DNA from: JAENVT01 sp031373785
Lineage (GTDB): Bacteria > Actinomycetota > Acidimicrobiia > Acidimicrobiales > Ilumatobacteraceae
DNA length: 38,705 nt
Assembly: GCA_031373785.1 (NCBI GenBank)
Contig: JANMNE010000286.1
Span: 1 to 38,705, forward strand
Direction: 5' to 3'
Below the pieces are notes generated by a model. The model saw only the letters and a list, made by a program, of their open reading frames with translations, was not told where the DNA came from and ran no database searches. Made by a program: the position numbers and the translations under genes. This document shows positions 7,203 to 14,411 of this stretch, one piece after another. Each line of letters opens with the position of its first letter. Positions within the stretch are counted from its first letter, which is position 1.

Positions 7203-8102
7203 TCAGGCCTCCGACTCCTGGGCCAGTGCCCACTCGACGGCCGATGCCGCGAGGTGTCCGACGGCTCCGGTGGCCCACATCTGCGCAGCGGCGTCGCGCT
7301 CGGTGGGATCGGTGCCGGTGACGGTGAGGGTGATCCGCACGCCGTGACCAGTTCCGTCCGCGAGCTCGAGGCGGAGGTGCTCGCCCGGCCCGCCGGTCGG
7401 TGCCACGTCGAACGCCAGAACGCGGTGCAGCTCGACCTCGGTCATCGTGCCGATCACGACATCGGGTGCCATGTACGGCGTCAGCGGTTCACCGACTCCG
7501 GGCGCAGCGCGTTGCTCGCCGGTGTCGCGGTCCTTGCCGAACCACAGGTTCCAGGCGACCTCCGCCGGGCACGTCAGCTGGCGCTCGAGGCGCACGGTCC
7601 AACCGGCCGCCGACTCCGTCACCTCGGGCCGGTCGAGGTCGAATTCGTGGACGAGCTCCTCGTGCCGTTCGATTCCGCGGTCGGGCGGTGGCAACGAGTC
7701 GCCGGCGAGCACCGCGCGCAGTCCGGCCAGGCAGAGCTCCCACCCGGTGGCAAAGCTCGGTGCTCCGTGTCGGTCGTCGAACGAATGAGTCAGGGCGAAC
7801 GTGGTGCCGTCGCCATCGGGCGTCAGTTCGAAGGTCAGCCGGTCGGATCCCCACGTGAACGTGAGGCGGCGCGGTGCATCGACGGCCTCGATGATGCCCG
7901 CGGCCCCGGCATCGTGGTTGAAGGCGCCAAAGCGCATCGCCCCGCCAGGACGCAGGTCGAGCTCGACCGGGCTGGGGAACCACTGGCCGAGGTGCTCGGG
8001 GGTCGTGACGGCGAGCCACACCTTGTCGATCGGGTGTGGGTAGCGCCGCTCGACCCGTACGGTCGGCCGACCCTGCAGGGTCAGGAACTGGTCAGCGGGC
8101 AT
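7203..8102 (-). CDS. Two-domain SRPBCC/AHSA1-like protein
   Basis: A 299-residue protein with two SRPBCC-like halves. The first (about residues 10-145) has TVRVERRYPHPIDKVWLAVT, HLGQWFPSPVELDLRPGG and a TFALTHSFDDR strand. The second (about 165-295) restarts with GWTVRLERQLTCPAEVAWNL and ends in a VGHLAASAVEWAL helix. The tandem arrangement suggests duplication and fusion. ATG 8102 lies 11 nt inside the end of the upstream ArsR gene, so the pair forms an operon. Function is unknown; the module repeats the ArsR-SRPBCC pairing at 2777-3576. Confidence 0.85.
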   Translation of the reverse strand: MPADQFLTLQGRPTVRVERRYPHPIDKVWLAVTTPEHLGQWFPSPVELDLRPGGAMRFGAFNHDAGAAGIIEAVDAPRRLTFTWGSDRLTFELTPDGDGTTFALTHSFDDRHGAPSFATGWELCLAGLRAVLAGDSLPPPDRGIERHEELVHEFDLDRPEVTESAAGWTVRLERQLTCPAEVAWNLWFGKDRDTGEQRAAPGVGEPLTPYMAPDVVIGTMTEVELHRVLAFDVAPTGGPGEHLRLELADGTGHGVRITLTVTGTDPTERDAAAQMWATGAVGHLAASAVEWALAQESEA

Positions 8103-8430
8103 CGGTGTCTCCTTGGTGGTCGGGTTCGGGGATGGTGTCGAGATGAGTGCCGAGACGGTCGAGATGCGACTCCCACATCCAGCGGTATGGCGCCAACCAG
8201 GTGTCGAGCTCAGCCAACGGTTCGACGCGCAGGGCATACCAGCGGCGGGGGCCGTCGATTCGCACCGTCACCAGCCCGGCGTCACGGAGCACGCGGAGGT
8301 GCTTCGACGTCAGCGGCTGGTTCAGCCCAAGGCGCTCGGCGAGATCCCCGACGAGGTGCTCGCCATTGCGGAGGTGATCGAGGATCGACCGCCTGATTGG
8401 CTGCGCCAGCACTTCGAATGTGGTGAGCAT
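8092..8430 (-). CDS. ArsR-family transcriptional regulator
   Basis: A 112-residue winged-helix regulator: MLTTFEVLAQPIRRSILDHL, then VGDLAERLGLNQPLTSKHLR (helix-turn-helix) and VLRDAGLV, then the wing with DGPRRWYALR. The C-terminus (LAPYRWMWESHLDRLGTHLD) resembles regulators paired with AHSA1-like proteins. No metal-binding cysteines are present. ATG 8430 lies 6 nt after a CATATT -10, so the message should be leaderless. It overlaps the downstream SRPBCC gene by 11 nt. The dyad in its promoter suggests autorepression. Confidence 0.88.
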   Translation of the reverse strand: MLTTFEVLAQPIRRSILDHLRNGEHLVGDLAERLGLNQPLTSKHLRVLRDAGLVTVRIDGPRRWYALRVEPLAELDTWLAPYRWMWESHLDRLGTHLDTIPEPDHQGDTDAR

Positions 8431-8436
8431 GATCTT

Positions 8437-8466
8437 AATATGCCATAGATCGCATATTCCTGACAA
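8437..8466 (-). promoter_or_regulatory. Promoter and dyad operator of the second ArsR gene
   Basis: Seen on the minus strand: TTGTCA (8461-8466), an 18-bp spacer, and CATATT (8437-8442), six bases before the start codon. A 7-bp inverted repeat, AATATGC (8437-8443) and GCATATT (8452-8458) with an 8-bp centre, spans the -10 and half the spacer. A further half-site-like GAATATG lies just upstream of the -35. The AT-rich patch stands out from its GC-rich surroundings. Confidence 0.65.
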
Positions 8467-8478
8467 GACATATTCGGC

Positions 8479-8604
8479 GCAGGCAGGATCCGGGTGTTGA
8501 CGCGGCTCGAGCAGCGGGGTCTGGTGGTGGCCACCGCGTCCGTTACCGACGGTCGGGCGCTCGATCTGGCGTTGACCCCCACCGGGCTGGCACGACGAGG
8601 ACAT
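8479..8604 (+). pseudogene. MarR-family regulator fragment
   Basis: About 42 codons read AGRIRVLTRLEQRGLVVATA then SVTDGRALDLALTPTGLA. This is the wing and following strand of a MarR winged-helix domain (consensus RLEERGLV, then SxxDGRAxxxxLTxxG). The recognition helix and dimerisation helices are missing on both sides and no start codon fits. It is a remnant, not a functional regulator. Confidence 0.55.
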
Positions 8605-8615
8605 CCGACACTGCG

Positions 8616-8903
8616 CTACTCCCCCGTGGCGCCGTCGACGGATTCGCGGATGAGGTCGGCGTGGCCGTTGTGGCGGGCGTACTCCTCGATCATGTGGAGC
8701 AGGATCCAACGCAAGCTGGGCGCCGTCCCATCGGGCCAGGTGCGGTGGGCGAGCTGATCGGGCCCGCCGGTGGCGAGGGCGGCGGCGACCAGCTGGCGCG
8801 AGCGCTCGACAGCATTGCTCCAGAGCGAGAGCAAGGTTTCGGGACTGTCGTCGACGGCCGAGTGCCACTCCCAGTCCGGGTCGGCCTTCCAGTCGATGGG
8901 GCT
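8616..8903 (-). pseudogene. DUF664 (DinB-like) protein, truncated at the N-terminus
   Basis: The 3' half of a DUF664/DinB-superfamily gene: DPDWEWHSAVDDSPETLLSL, then WNAVER-like helices, then RWILLHMIEEYARHNGHADL and a terminal IRESVDGATGE, the usual family ending. In frame, TAG at 8904-8906 stops the reading immediately upstream, and the first half with its first metal-ligand histidine region is not found in any frame. TTG 8834 could start a 72-residue peptide, but the gene is best called broken. The family contains mycothiol-dependent thiol transferases. Confidence 0.6.
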
Positions 8904-8939
8904 CTATGCGACGGAGCAACCTGTGCTGCCCGACGCACG

Positions 8940-8960
8940 TCCCGCGCAAACGTCGCGGGA
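8940..8960. repeat. Short GC-rich inverted repeat upstream of zwf
   Basis: TCCCGCG (8940-8946) and CGCGGGA (8954-8960) form a perfect 7-bp stem with a 7-nt loop. No T-run follows on either strand. It could be a weak hairpin or a protein site between the DUF664 remnant and zwf. Confidence 0.35.
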
Positions 8961-8995
8961 GTCGGGGCCACCCTCGACGCCCTAGTGTGCGGTTC

Positions 8996-10483
8996 GTGTC
9001 CGAGCACGTGACGACCCACACCGATCCCAGCGACATCGTGCCGTCGCTGATGGCGCCGGTGAAGCCGCACGTGATCGTGCTGTTCGGGGCGACCGGTGAT
9101 CTGTCTCGTCGCAAGCTGCTGCCCGGCCTGTTGCACCTATCGCTCGCCGGTCTGGTGAGCGACTGCCGAATCGTCGGCACCTCGCTCGACGAGTTCGACA
9201 ACGAGACGTTCCGCACGTTCGCCCGCAAGGCGTGCGACGAGTTCTCCAGTCGCACGATCTCCGACGATCAGTGGGCTGCGTTCGCCAGCAAGCTGCGCTA
9301 CGTCCCGCAGGAGAAGGGTCCGGTCGGGCTGGCAGAAATGGTCGCCGACGCCGAGAAGGAGTTGGGTGGCGAGCCGCGGAGACTGCACTACCTCAGCGTG
9401 CCGCCGTCGGCCGCTCGGGTGGTGGTCAACACGTTGGCCGAAGCACAGCTGGTCGAGCGCTCGCGGATCATCATGGAGAAGCCGTTCGGCACCGATCTGG
9501 CATCCGCCCGCACGCTGAACGCGTCGTTGCACGAGACGTTCAGCGAGGATCAGATCTATCGGATCGACCACTTCCTCGGCAAAGAAGCGGCGCAGAACAT
9601 CCTCGCCTTCCGCTTCGCCAACGGGTTGTTCGAACCGATCTGGAACCGCGATCACATCGACCACGTACAGATCGACGTGCCGGAGGCCCTGGCCCTCGAA
9701 GACCGCATCAAGTTCTACGAGTCGACCGGTGCGTACAAGGACATGGTGGTGACTCACCTGTTCCAGGTGCTGGCGTTCATGGCGATGGAGCCGCCCACGG
9801 CACTCGAGCCGCGGGCGATCAGCGAGGAGAAGAACAAGGTCTTCCGCTCGATGCGACCGATCGAGCCGAGCCACGTCGTTCGCGGCCAGTACATCGGTTA
9901 CCGCGACGAGCCCGGTGTCGCTCACGATTCCGAGACCGACACGTTCATCGCCCTGCGGGCCGAGATCGACAACTGGCGGTGGGCCGGTGTGCCCTTCTTC
10001 CTCCGCACCGGCAAGCGCATGGCCGAGGGCGCGCGCATCATCTCGATCGCGTTCCGCGAGCCACCCAAGAGCATGTTCCCGGCCGGCTCGGGCATTGGGC
10101 AACACGGGCCCGATCACCTCACCTTCGATCTCGCTGACGCGTCGAAGTTGTCGCTGAGCTTCTACGGCAAGCGGCCCGGACCCGGGATGAAGCTCGACAA
10201 GCTGAGCCTGCAGTTCGCCTTGCACGAGACCGGCCGCGAGCGAGACGTGCTGGAGGCGTACGAGCGGTTGATCCACGACGCGATGAGCGGAGATCACACG
10301 TTGTTCACCACCGCCGAAGGCATCGAACGCCTGTGGGAGCTGTCGACACCGTTGCTCGAAGCGCCACCGCCGGTCCGTGCCTATGCACCGGGCTCGTGGG
10401 GCCCCAACGCGATCCACCAACTGATCGCACCGCACGCCTGGCGCCTGCCCTTCGAGCGAGCCTGGCGCACCAAGCCCCAATAG
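8996..10483 (+). CDS. zwf: Glucose-6-phosphate 1-dehydrogenase
   Basis: A 495-residue enzyme that oxidises glucose 6-phosphate to 6-phosphogluconolactone with NADP+ (oxidative pentose phosphate pathway, cytoplasm). The Rossmann motif LFGATGDLSRRKLLPGL is near residues 29-45. EKPFGTDLASA follows, then the active-site signature RIDHFLGKEAAQNI (R189 onward), and GVPFFLRTGKRM in the C-terminal domain. Length is normal. GTG 8996 is preferred because TAGTGT ends 7 nt upstream, the leaderless spacing seen elsewhere here; ATG 9050 is the next in-frame ATG and also precedes the Rossmann motif. No gnd, tal or opcA neighbour is present, so the gene stands alone. Confidence 0.93.
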   Translation: MSEHVTTHTDPSDIVPSLMAPVKPHVIVLFGATGDLSRRKLLPGLLHLSLAGLVSDCRIVGTSLDEFDNETFRTFARKACDEFSSRTISDDQWAAFASKLRYVPQEKGPVGLAEMVADAEKELGGEPRRLHYLSVPPSAARVVVNTLAEAQLVERSRIIMEKPFGTDLASARTLNASLHETFSEDQIYRIDHFLGKEAAQNILAFRFANGLFEPIWNRDHIDHVQIDVPEALALEDRIKFYESTGAYKDMVVTHLFQVLAFMAMEPPTALEPRAISEEKNKVFRSMRPIEPSHVVRGQYIGYRDEPGVAHDSETDTFIALRAEIDNWRWAGVPFFLRTGKRMAEGARIISIAFREPPKSMFPAGSGIGQHGPDHLTFDLADASKLSLSFYGKRPGPGMKLDKLSLQFALHETGRERDVLEAYERLIHDAMSGDHTLFTTAEGIERLWELSTPLLEAPPPVRAYAPGSWGPNAIHQLIAPHAWRLPFERAWRTKPQ

Positions 10484-10510
10484 GACTGCGGAGCCCCTGG
10501 CGCGCGGCGA

Positions 10511-12340
10511 CTAGCCCCGGTCTGCCTCGCGCCGATCGAGCTCACGAAGGCGTCGCGCAGCGTGCCGAGCGATGCTCGCAGAGATCAGGCGCAAGCGATG
10601 CCAGTTGCCGAACTCATTCGCGAACGCAGCTCGAATGCACTCTCTCAAACGAAAGGCAGAGACCGCACCGGGCAGGAACGGCACTCGGTTGGCATCTCCG
10701 TCCACTCCGATGATGCGAAACCAGCGCTCCAGGTCCCGGTATCGATCTGACGGGACCTCGCCGACGGCGATCTCCCGCCGAAGAAATCCGTGCCGATAGT
10801 TCAACAACCCGATCAGCGATTCGGACTCGAGAAACTGTGACCGGACACGATTGTCCGGAATCGCTTGATCTTCACGCGGTTCGAGTGCGGCACGCACAGA
10901 CTTCAGCCGAAGGTTCATGTGAAGGCCGAGCGACTGGCTCGTCGACACCTCGTCGATCGCTTGGGCCGCCTTGGCCCGTTGGTGTCGCGCCAACCAACGC
11001 AGCTCCGGCGTGCGGCGCATGTGCTCGTTGATTCGGCCCCAAATCTCGAAGAGTTCAGGACTCGCCACGTTCGCCGCGCCGGCGCGGCGAATCGCTCGTC
11101 GGACACTCATCAGTGCATGCAGAAGTCGGCCCGATACCCACAGCGATGCGACTTGTCGTTCGTCCCAGGCCGCCCGCTCGGTCGGTGTGGCGCGCGGTCG
11201 CCCTTCGGCCCATGTTCGCCTCGCCTTCGAATACTGACCCTGCTGCCACGCGTACTGCGCGGCTGCCTCCAACCGAGACTGGCGGCCAAAGAACTGTGGA
11301 TGCTCCCGCATCACGGCAAGCGCCAGCCGTTGGAGTCCGAGCGCCTCCCACAACCCGACGGTCGCCCGAACCTGTTGCTCCAGCGCTGCGGGACGCGCAA
11401 GGACGCCCTCGACACATGGTCCAGACTTCGGCTCGATCGGGATCGACCAGCCGTCGGCCAGCGTTTCGAACAGTTCGGCAGGATCTCCGCGGACAACGAT
11501 CACGTTGGCACCTGCCAGCCTCAGGTCGAGACGTTGACGTAGGGCCCACTCGACGCGCTCATCCGCCAGGAACGCATCTCGTGAGCCCGTCTCCGGTCGA
11601 GCAGTGACGGCCTCGACCGAGACATCGAGCGACTGACCCTGCACGTACTCCACCCACAACACCGTCGAATCCACCATGACGCTCTCCGCGAGCCGATTGA
11701 AAAGGGGTGCGATGTCGAACACGTCCGACCCGCTGTAGCCAACGAAGACAACCAAGCGAGCAGCGGTCAGCGCTTCGACGATGCGATTTGAGAGTCCCGC
11801 CGCCAGACCTTGTTCGACGTTCCGAAACGTGGCACCCAACGAGTCGAGAGGGTCGTCAACCGAGCCGTGAAAGTGAATCACACGAGAAGCGACGTCCTCA
11901 CTGCCGGCGCGTTCTATGCACGTGTCGAAGTTCGCGGTGATGTGTCGGCCACCGAGATGACAGTGCTGGTGCATGAAGGTGTGCAACCAGTTCGGCTGTG
12001 CCGCAATCATCGGCTCCAGCAACGTCTGCAACGCGGACGCACCGTGCGCAACCGGCATCGAGGCAGCTCCGAGGACGACCTCCAAGCGAGGCAGCAGCCG
12101 GTTCACATCCAACATCGAATACAACCCCAACGACTCATCGCGTCGCCCCGTCCGCGCATCGACAGGGCCGCACAGCACGGACAATGGGTTGTCGACGAAC
12201 CCCCAGTCGAGTGCCTGCACCGTGAGGGTGTGACCACTCGGTAGGCACGTCGGCCACGGCATCGACAGTCCCGCGCCGGACCACACCACAACCTCGTGTG
12301 GGGCAACACCGCCGACGAAACGGGCGATCTCGGGTTTCAT
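10511..12340 (-). CDS. SIR2-domain protein, putative NADase effector
   Basis: A 609-residue protein. The N-terminal 280 or so residues are a SIR2-fold domain: VVVWSGAGLSMPWPTCLPSG (GAGxS at 22-26), HITANFDTCIERAG (N137, D139), RVIHFHGSVDD (H158), and VVFVGYSGSDVFD (201-206). The Asn and His correspond to the NAD-hydrolysis residues of SIR2 defence effectors such as ThsA. The CxxC zinc ribbon of deacetylase sirtuins is absent. Residues from about 300 to the end are arginine-rich helices, possibly TPR-like (for example LEAAAQYAWQQGQYSKARRT), a likely sensor or oligomerisation region. No signal peptide or membrane helix. It is divergent from the protease-MBL operon with a 122-bp gap and convergent with zwf. 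NAD depletion on infection is inference. Confidence 0.8.
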   Translation of the reverse strand: MKPEIARFVGGVAPHEVVVWSGAGLSMPWPTCLPSGHTLTVQALDWGFVDNPLSVLCGPVDARTGRRDESLGLYSMLDVNRLLPRLEVVLGAASMPVAHGASALQTLLEPMIAAQPNWLHTFMHQHCHLGGRHITANFDTCIERAGSEDVASRVIHFHGSVDDPLDSLGATFRNVEQGLAAGLSNRIVEALTAARLVVFVGYSGSDVFDIAPLFNRLAESVMVDSTVLWVEYVQGQSLDVSVEAVTARPETGSRDAFLADERVEWALRQRLDLRLAGANVIVVRGDPAELFETLADGWSIPIEPKSGPCVEGVLARPAALEQQVRATVGLWEALGLQRLALAVMREHPQFFGRQSRLEAAAQYAWQQGQYSKARRTWAEGRPRATPTERAAWDERQVASLWVSGRLLHALMSVRRAIRRAGAANVASPELFEIWGRINEHMRRTPELRWLARHQRAKAAQAIDEVSTSQSLGLHMNLRLKSVRAALEPREDQAIPDNRVRSQFLESESLIGLLNYRHGFLRREIAVGEVPSDRYRDLERWFRIIGVDGDANRVPFLPGAVSAFRLRECIRAAFANEFGNWHRLRLISASIARHAARRLRELDRREADRG

Positions 12341-12462
12341 GAAGAGCCATATTCTCAAAGTTCGCGGGCGCCATTGCATCGTTGAGTGCGGCCGTAATCC
12401 TGCCTCTCGTGCACCGGCTATTGTTTCGGTCAGCTGTATCTGCTCGGGTGAGGGAGGTATAG
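12341..12462. promoter_or_regulatory. Divergent intergenic region of the SIR2 / protease-MBL unit
   Basis: 122 bp separate the SIR2 start from the protease start. A strong Shine-Dalgarno sequence AGGGAGG (12451-12457) precedes the protease ATG by 5 nt, unlike the leaderless genes nearby, so this transcript has a real 5' leader. No convincing -35/-10 pair or dyad was identified. Both directions of transcription must start here or within the coding ends, so shared control is plausible. Confidence 0.5.
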
Positions 12463-14409
12463 ATGGGCATTCCGCGGGTGTTGATCGAGCGGCTGGTGTA
12501 CGGCACACACAGTGTCCACCGTTACACGCAAGACTCGCCGGTCCTCGCCGACGTGTGGATCGCGTTCGGCGAGAACCATCGCCAAAGGCAGGACCTCATC
12601 CTGACACCGAGGTTCGGCAGCAATGCCGCCAAGGTTGCTACACGCATACGGACCCAACTCGGCGACGACCAGCCGGAATCCAGCGAGCGACCACAAGTTG
12701 CCTACAACCAGGTGTACGTGGTGGCCAAGCTGAGCTTTCGCGATTTGATTCGCGTCGTGATTCCCATGACACGCTGGTGGACCGAGCTGTGGCGAGACGT
12801 GGCCAGGGCCACGACCGCGAGCGAAGGCGAACCGCGCGCCGATCCATCGGTACCGACATACATCGACGCGACGCTGCTAGGACTGCGGGCCAGGATCATT
12901 CGGGAGATGGAAGACCTTCGCGACCTTCACGTACGAGCACACTCAGACGACCGTCTCGCTATATCCGGCGTTCCGAGCGAGGGCGAGCCGGACTTGCCGT
13001 GCGACCTGGCATGGCTGATTCGACTGGTCGGCGTGATCGAATCAGACGACCAGGAAATCGAGAACACGACCGGCGATGAGATCGTCAACTCGGAATCCCA
13101 GCTTTTCGACTACGCCCTCAACGTGCTGTCTGGGCTTCTTGCGTCACCGCCCGAGACGAGCGGCCCCGAGGAGGACGATGAGGCATCCCTTGTCTGGCTG
13201 GTCAACGTCAACCGCCCCGTACGGCCCGCCGTCTGGAAGTCGCGGCTTGCGGTCAAGGCAGACGCTGCCCAGCGACTCTTCAACGTCGAGACCCGAGGAC
13301 TGGCGTGGGCTGTGATCGACAGCGGCATCGACGCCAGACATCCTGCGTTCTGGGACTACGGGCCGAACGCGGAGCACACCGACTCGGACAAGTGGTGGGA
13401 ACGCACGCGCGTCACCGCGACGTACGACTTCACCCGCATCCGCTTCTTGCTGGATCCGGTCAGCATGCAGAACCCCGACCTACTGCCGCCGGACGTCCGA
13501 GCCCTGGTGGAGGCCAACCCCAAGATGGCGCAAGACGTTCGCGATTGCATCCTGAACGGCCGCTCGATCGATTGGTCGTTGTTCAAGCCCTTCTTGCGAG
13601 TTGCTCACGATGCCAGCTATCCCCCGCCTGAGAATGCTCACGGAACGCATGTCGCCGGCATTCTCGCCGCGAACTTGGAGACCGAGAAGCTCGTAGGAAT
13701 GTGCCCGGACATCAAGCTCTATGACCTTCGGGTGCTGAAGCCGGATTCCGACAACGATGAATTCACCGTGCTCGCTGCGCTGCAATTCGTGAACTGGCTC
13801 AACTCGCAGAAGGACTTCTTCGCGGTGCACGGCGTGAACCTCAGCCTTTCGATCCGCCATGACGTCGCCAACTTCGCGTGCGGCCGCACTCCGATTTGCG
13901 ATCAATGTGAGGATCTCGTCGAGACCGGCGTGGTGGTCGTTGCCGCTGCCGGCAACGAGGGATACCTGCGCTACCGGACGTCGGACGGAGCACGGGACAC
14001 CTACACCGAGGGCTACCACACCGTGAGCATCTCCGATCCTGGCAATGCCCGAAACGTGATCACGGTTGGCTCGACCCATCGCGACTCACCGCACACGTAT
14101 GGCGTGAGCTACTTCTCCGGCCGAGGACCGACTGGCGATGGCAGGAGCAAGCCCGACATCGTGGCGCCTGGCGAAAAGATCATGTCCACCGCACCTCATG
14201 GCGGGAGCCGTCGGATGGACGGCACGAGTATGGCGGCTCCGCACGTCAGCGGTGCCTGTGCGATGTTGATGGCTCGCCACATGGAATTGATCGGTCAGCC
14301 TCAGCGAATCAAGGAGGCGATCTGCTCGACGGCGACGGACCTCGGTCGCGAGCGCTACTTCCAGGGTGCGGGAATGCTCGATGTCCTCCGAGCCCTTCAG
14401 TCGATCTGA
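12463..14409 (+). CDS. Subtilisin-like S8 serine protease with large N-terminal domain
   Basis: A 648-residue protein. Residues 1 to about 270 form an unrecognised domain (starts MGIPRVLIERLVYGTHSVHR). The S8 catalytic domain follows with the full triad: D286 in AVIDSGIDARHP, H393 in ENAHGTHVAGIL, S589 in DGTSMAAPHVSGA, plus the oxyanion N498 in VVAAAGNEGY. About 107 residues separate D and H, far more than in plain subtilisins, so an insertion is present. A cysteine cluster CGRTPICDQC precedes the oxyanion strand. There is no signal peptide, propeptide-like N-terminus or transmembrane helix, so it should act in the cytoplasm. It is followed 2 nt later by the MBL gene. Probable regulated cleavage of a partner in a defence pathway; the target is unknown. 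Confidence 0.85.
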   Translation: MGIPRVLIERLVYGTHSVHRYTQDSPVLADVWIAFGENHRQRQDLILTPRFGSNAAKVATRIRTQLGDDQPESSERPQVAYNQVYVVAKLSFRDLIRVVIPMTRWWTELWRDVARATTASEGEPRADPSVPTYIDATLLGLRARIIREMEDLRDLHVRAHSDDRLAISGVPSEGEPDLPCDLAWLIRLVGVIESDDQEIENTTGDEIVNSESQLFDYALNVLSGLLASPPETSGPEEDDEASLVWLVNVNRPVRPAVWKSRLAVKADAAQRLFNVETRGLAWAVIDSGIDARHPAFWDYGPNAEHTDSDKWWERTRVTATYDFTRIRFLLDPVSMQNPDLLPPDVRALVEANPKMAQDVRDCILNGRSIDWSLFKPFLRVAHDASYPPPENAHGTHVAGILAANLETEKLVGMCPDIKLYDLRVLKPDSDNDEFTVLAALQFVNWLNSQKDFFAVHGVNLSLSIRHDVANFACGRTPICDQCEDLVETGVVVVAAAGNEGYLRYRTSDGARDTYTEGYHTVSISDPGNARNVITVGSTHRDSPHTYGVSYFSGRGPTGDGRSKPDIVAPGEKIMSTAPHGGSRRMDGTSMAAPHVSGACAMLMARHMELIGQPQRIKEAICSTATDLGRERYFQGAGMLDVLRALQSI

Positions 14410-14411
14410 TC

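Noticed and set aside
8940..8960. Rho-independent terminator before zwf
   Set aside because: The stem is only 7 bp and no T-run follows on either strand, so it is kept only as a repeat.
9137..10480. 447-codon open frame antisense to zwf
   Set aside because: zwf is unambiguous on the plus strand. The reverse frame is low-complexity shadow sequence.
10511..12340. Classical sirtuin protein deacetylase
   Set aside because: No CxxC zinc-ribbon pairs are present, and the protein is long with a helical C-terminus. It fits SIR2 effector proteins better.
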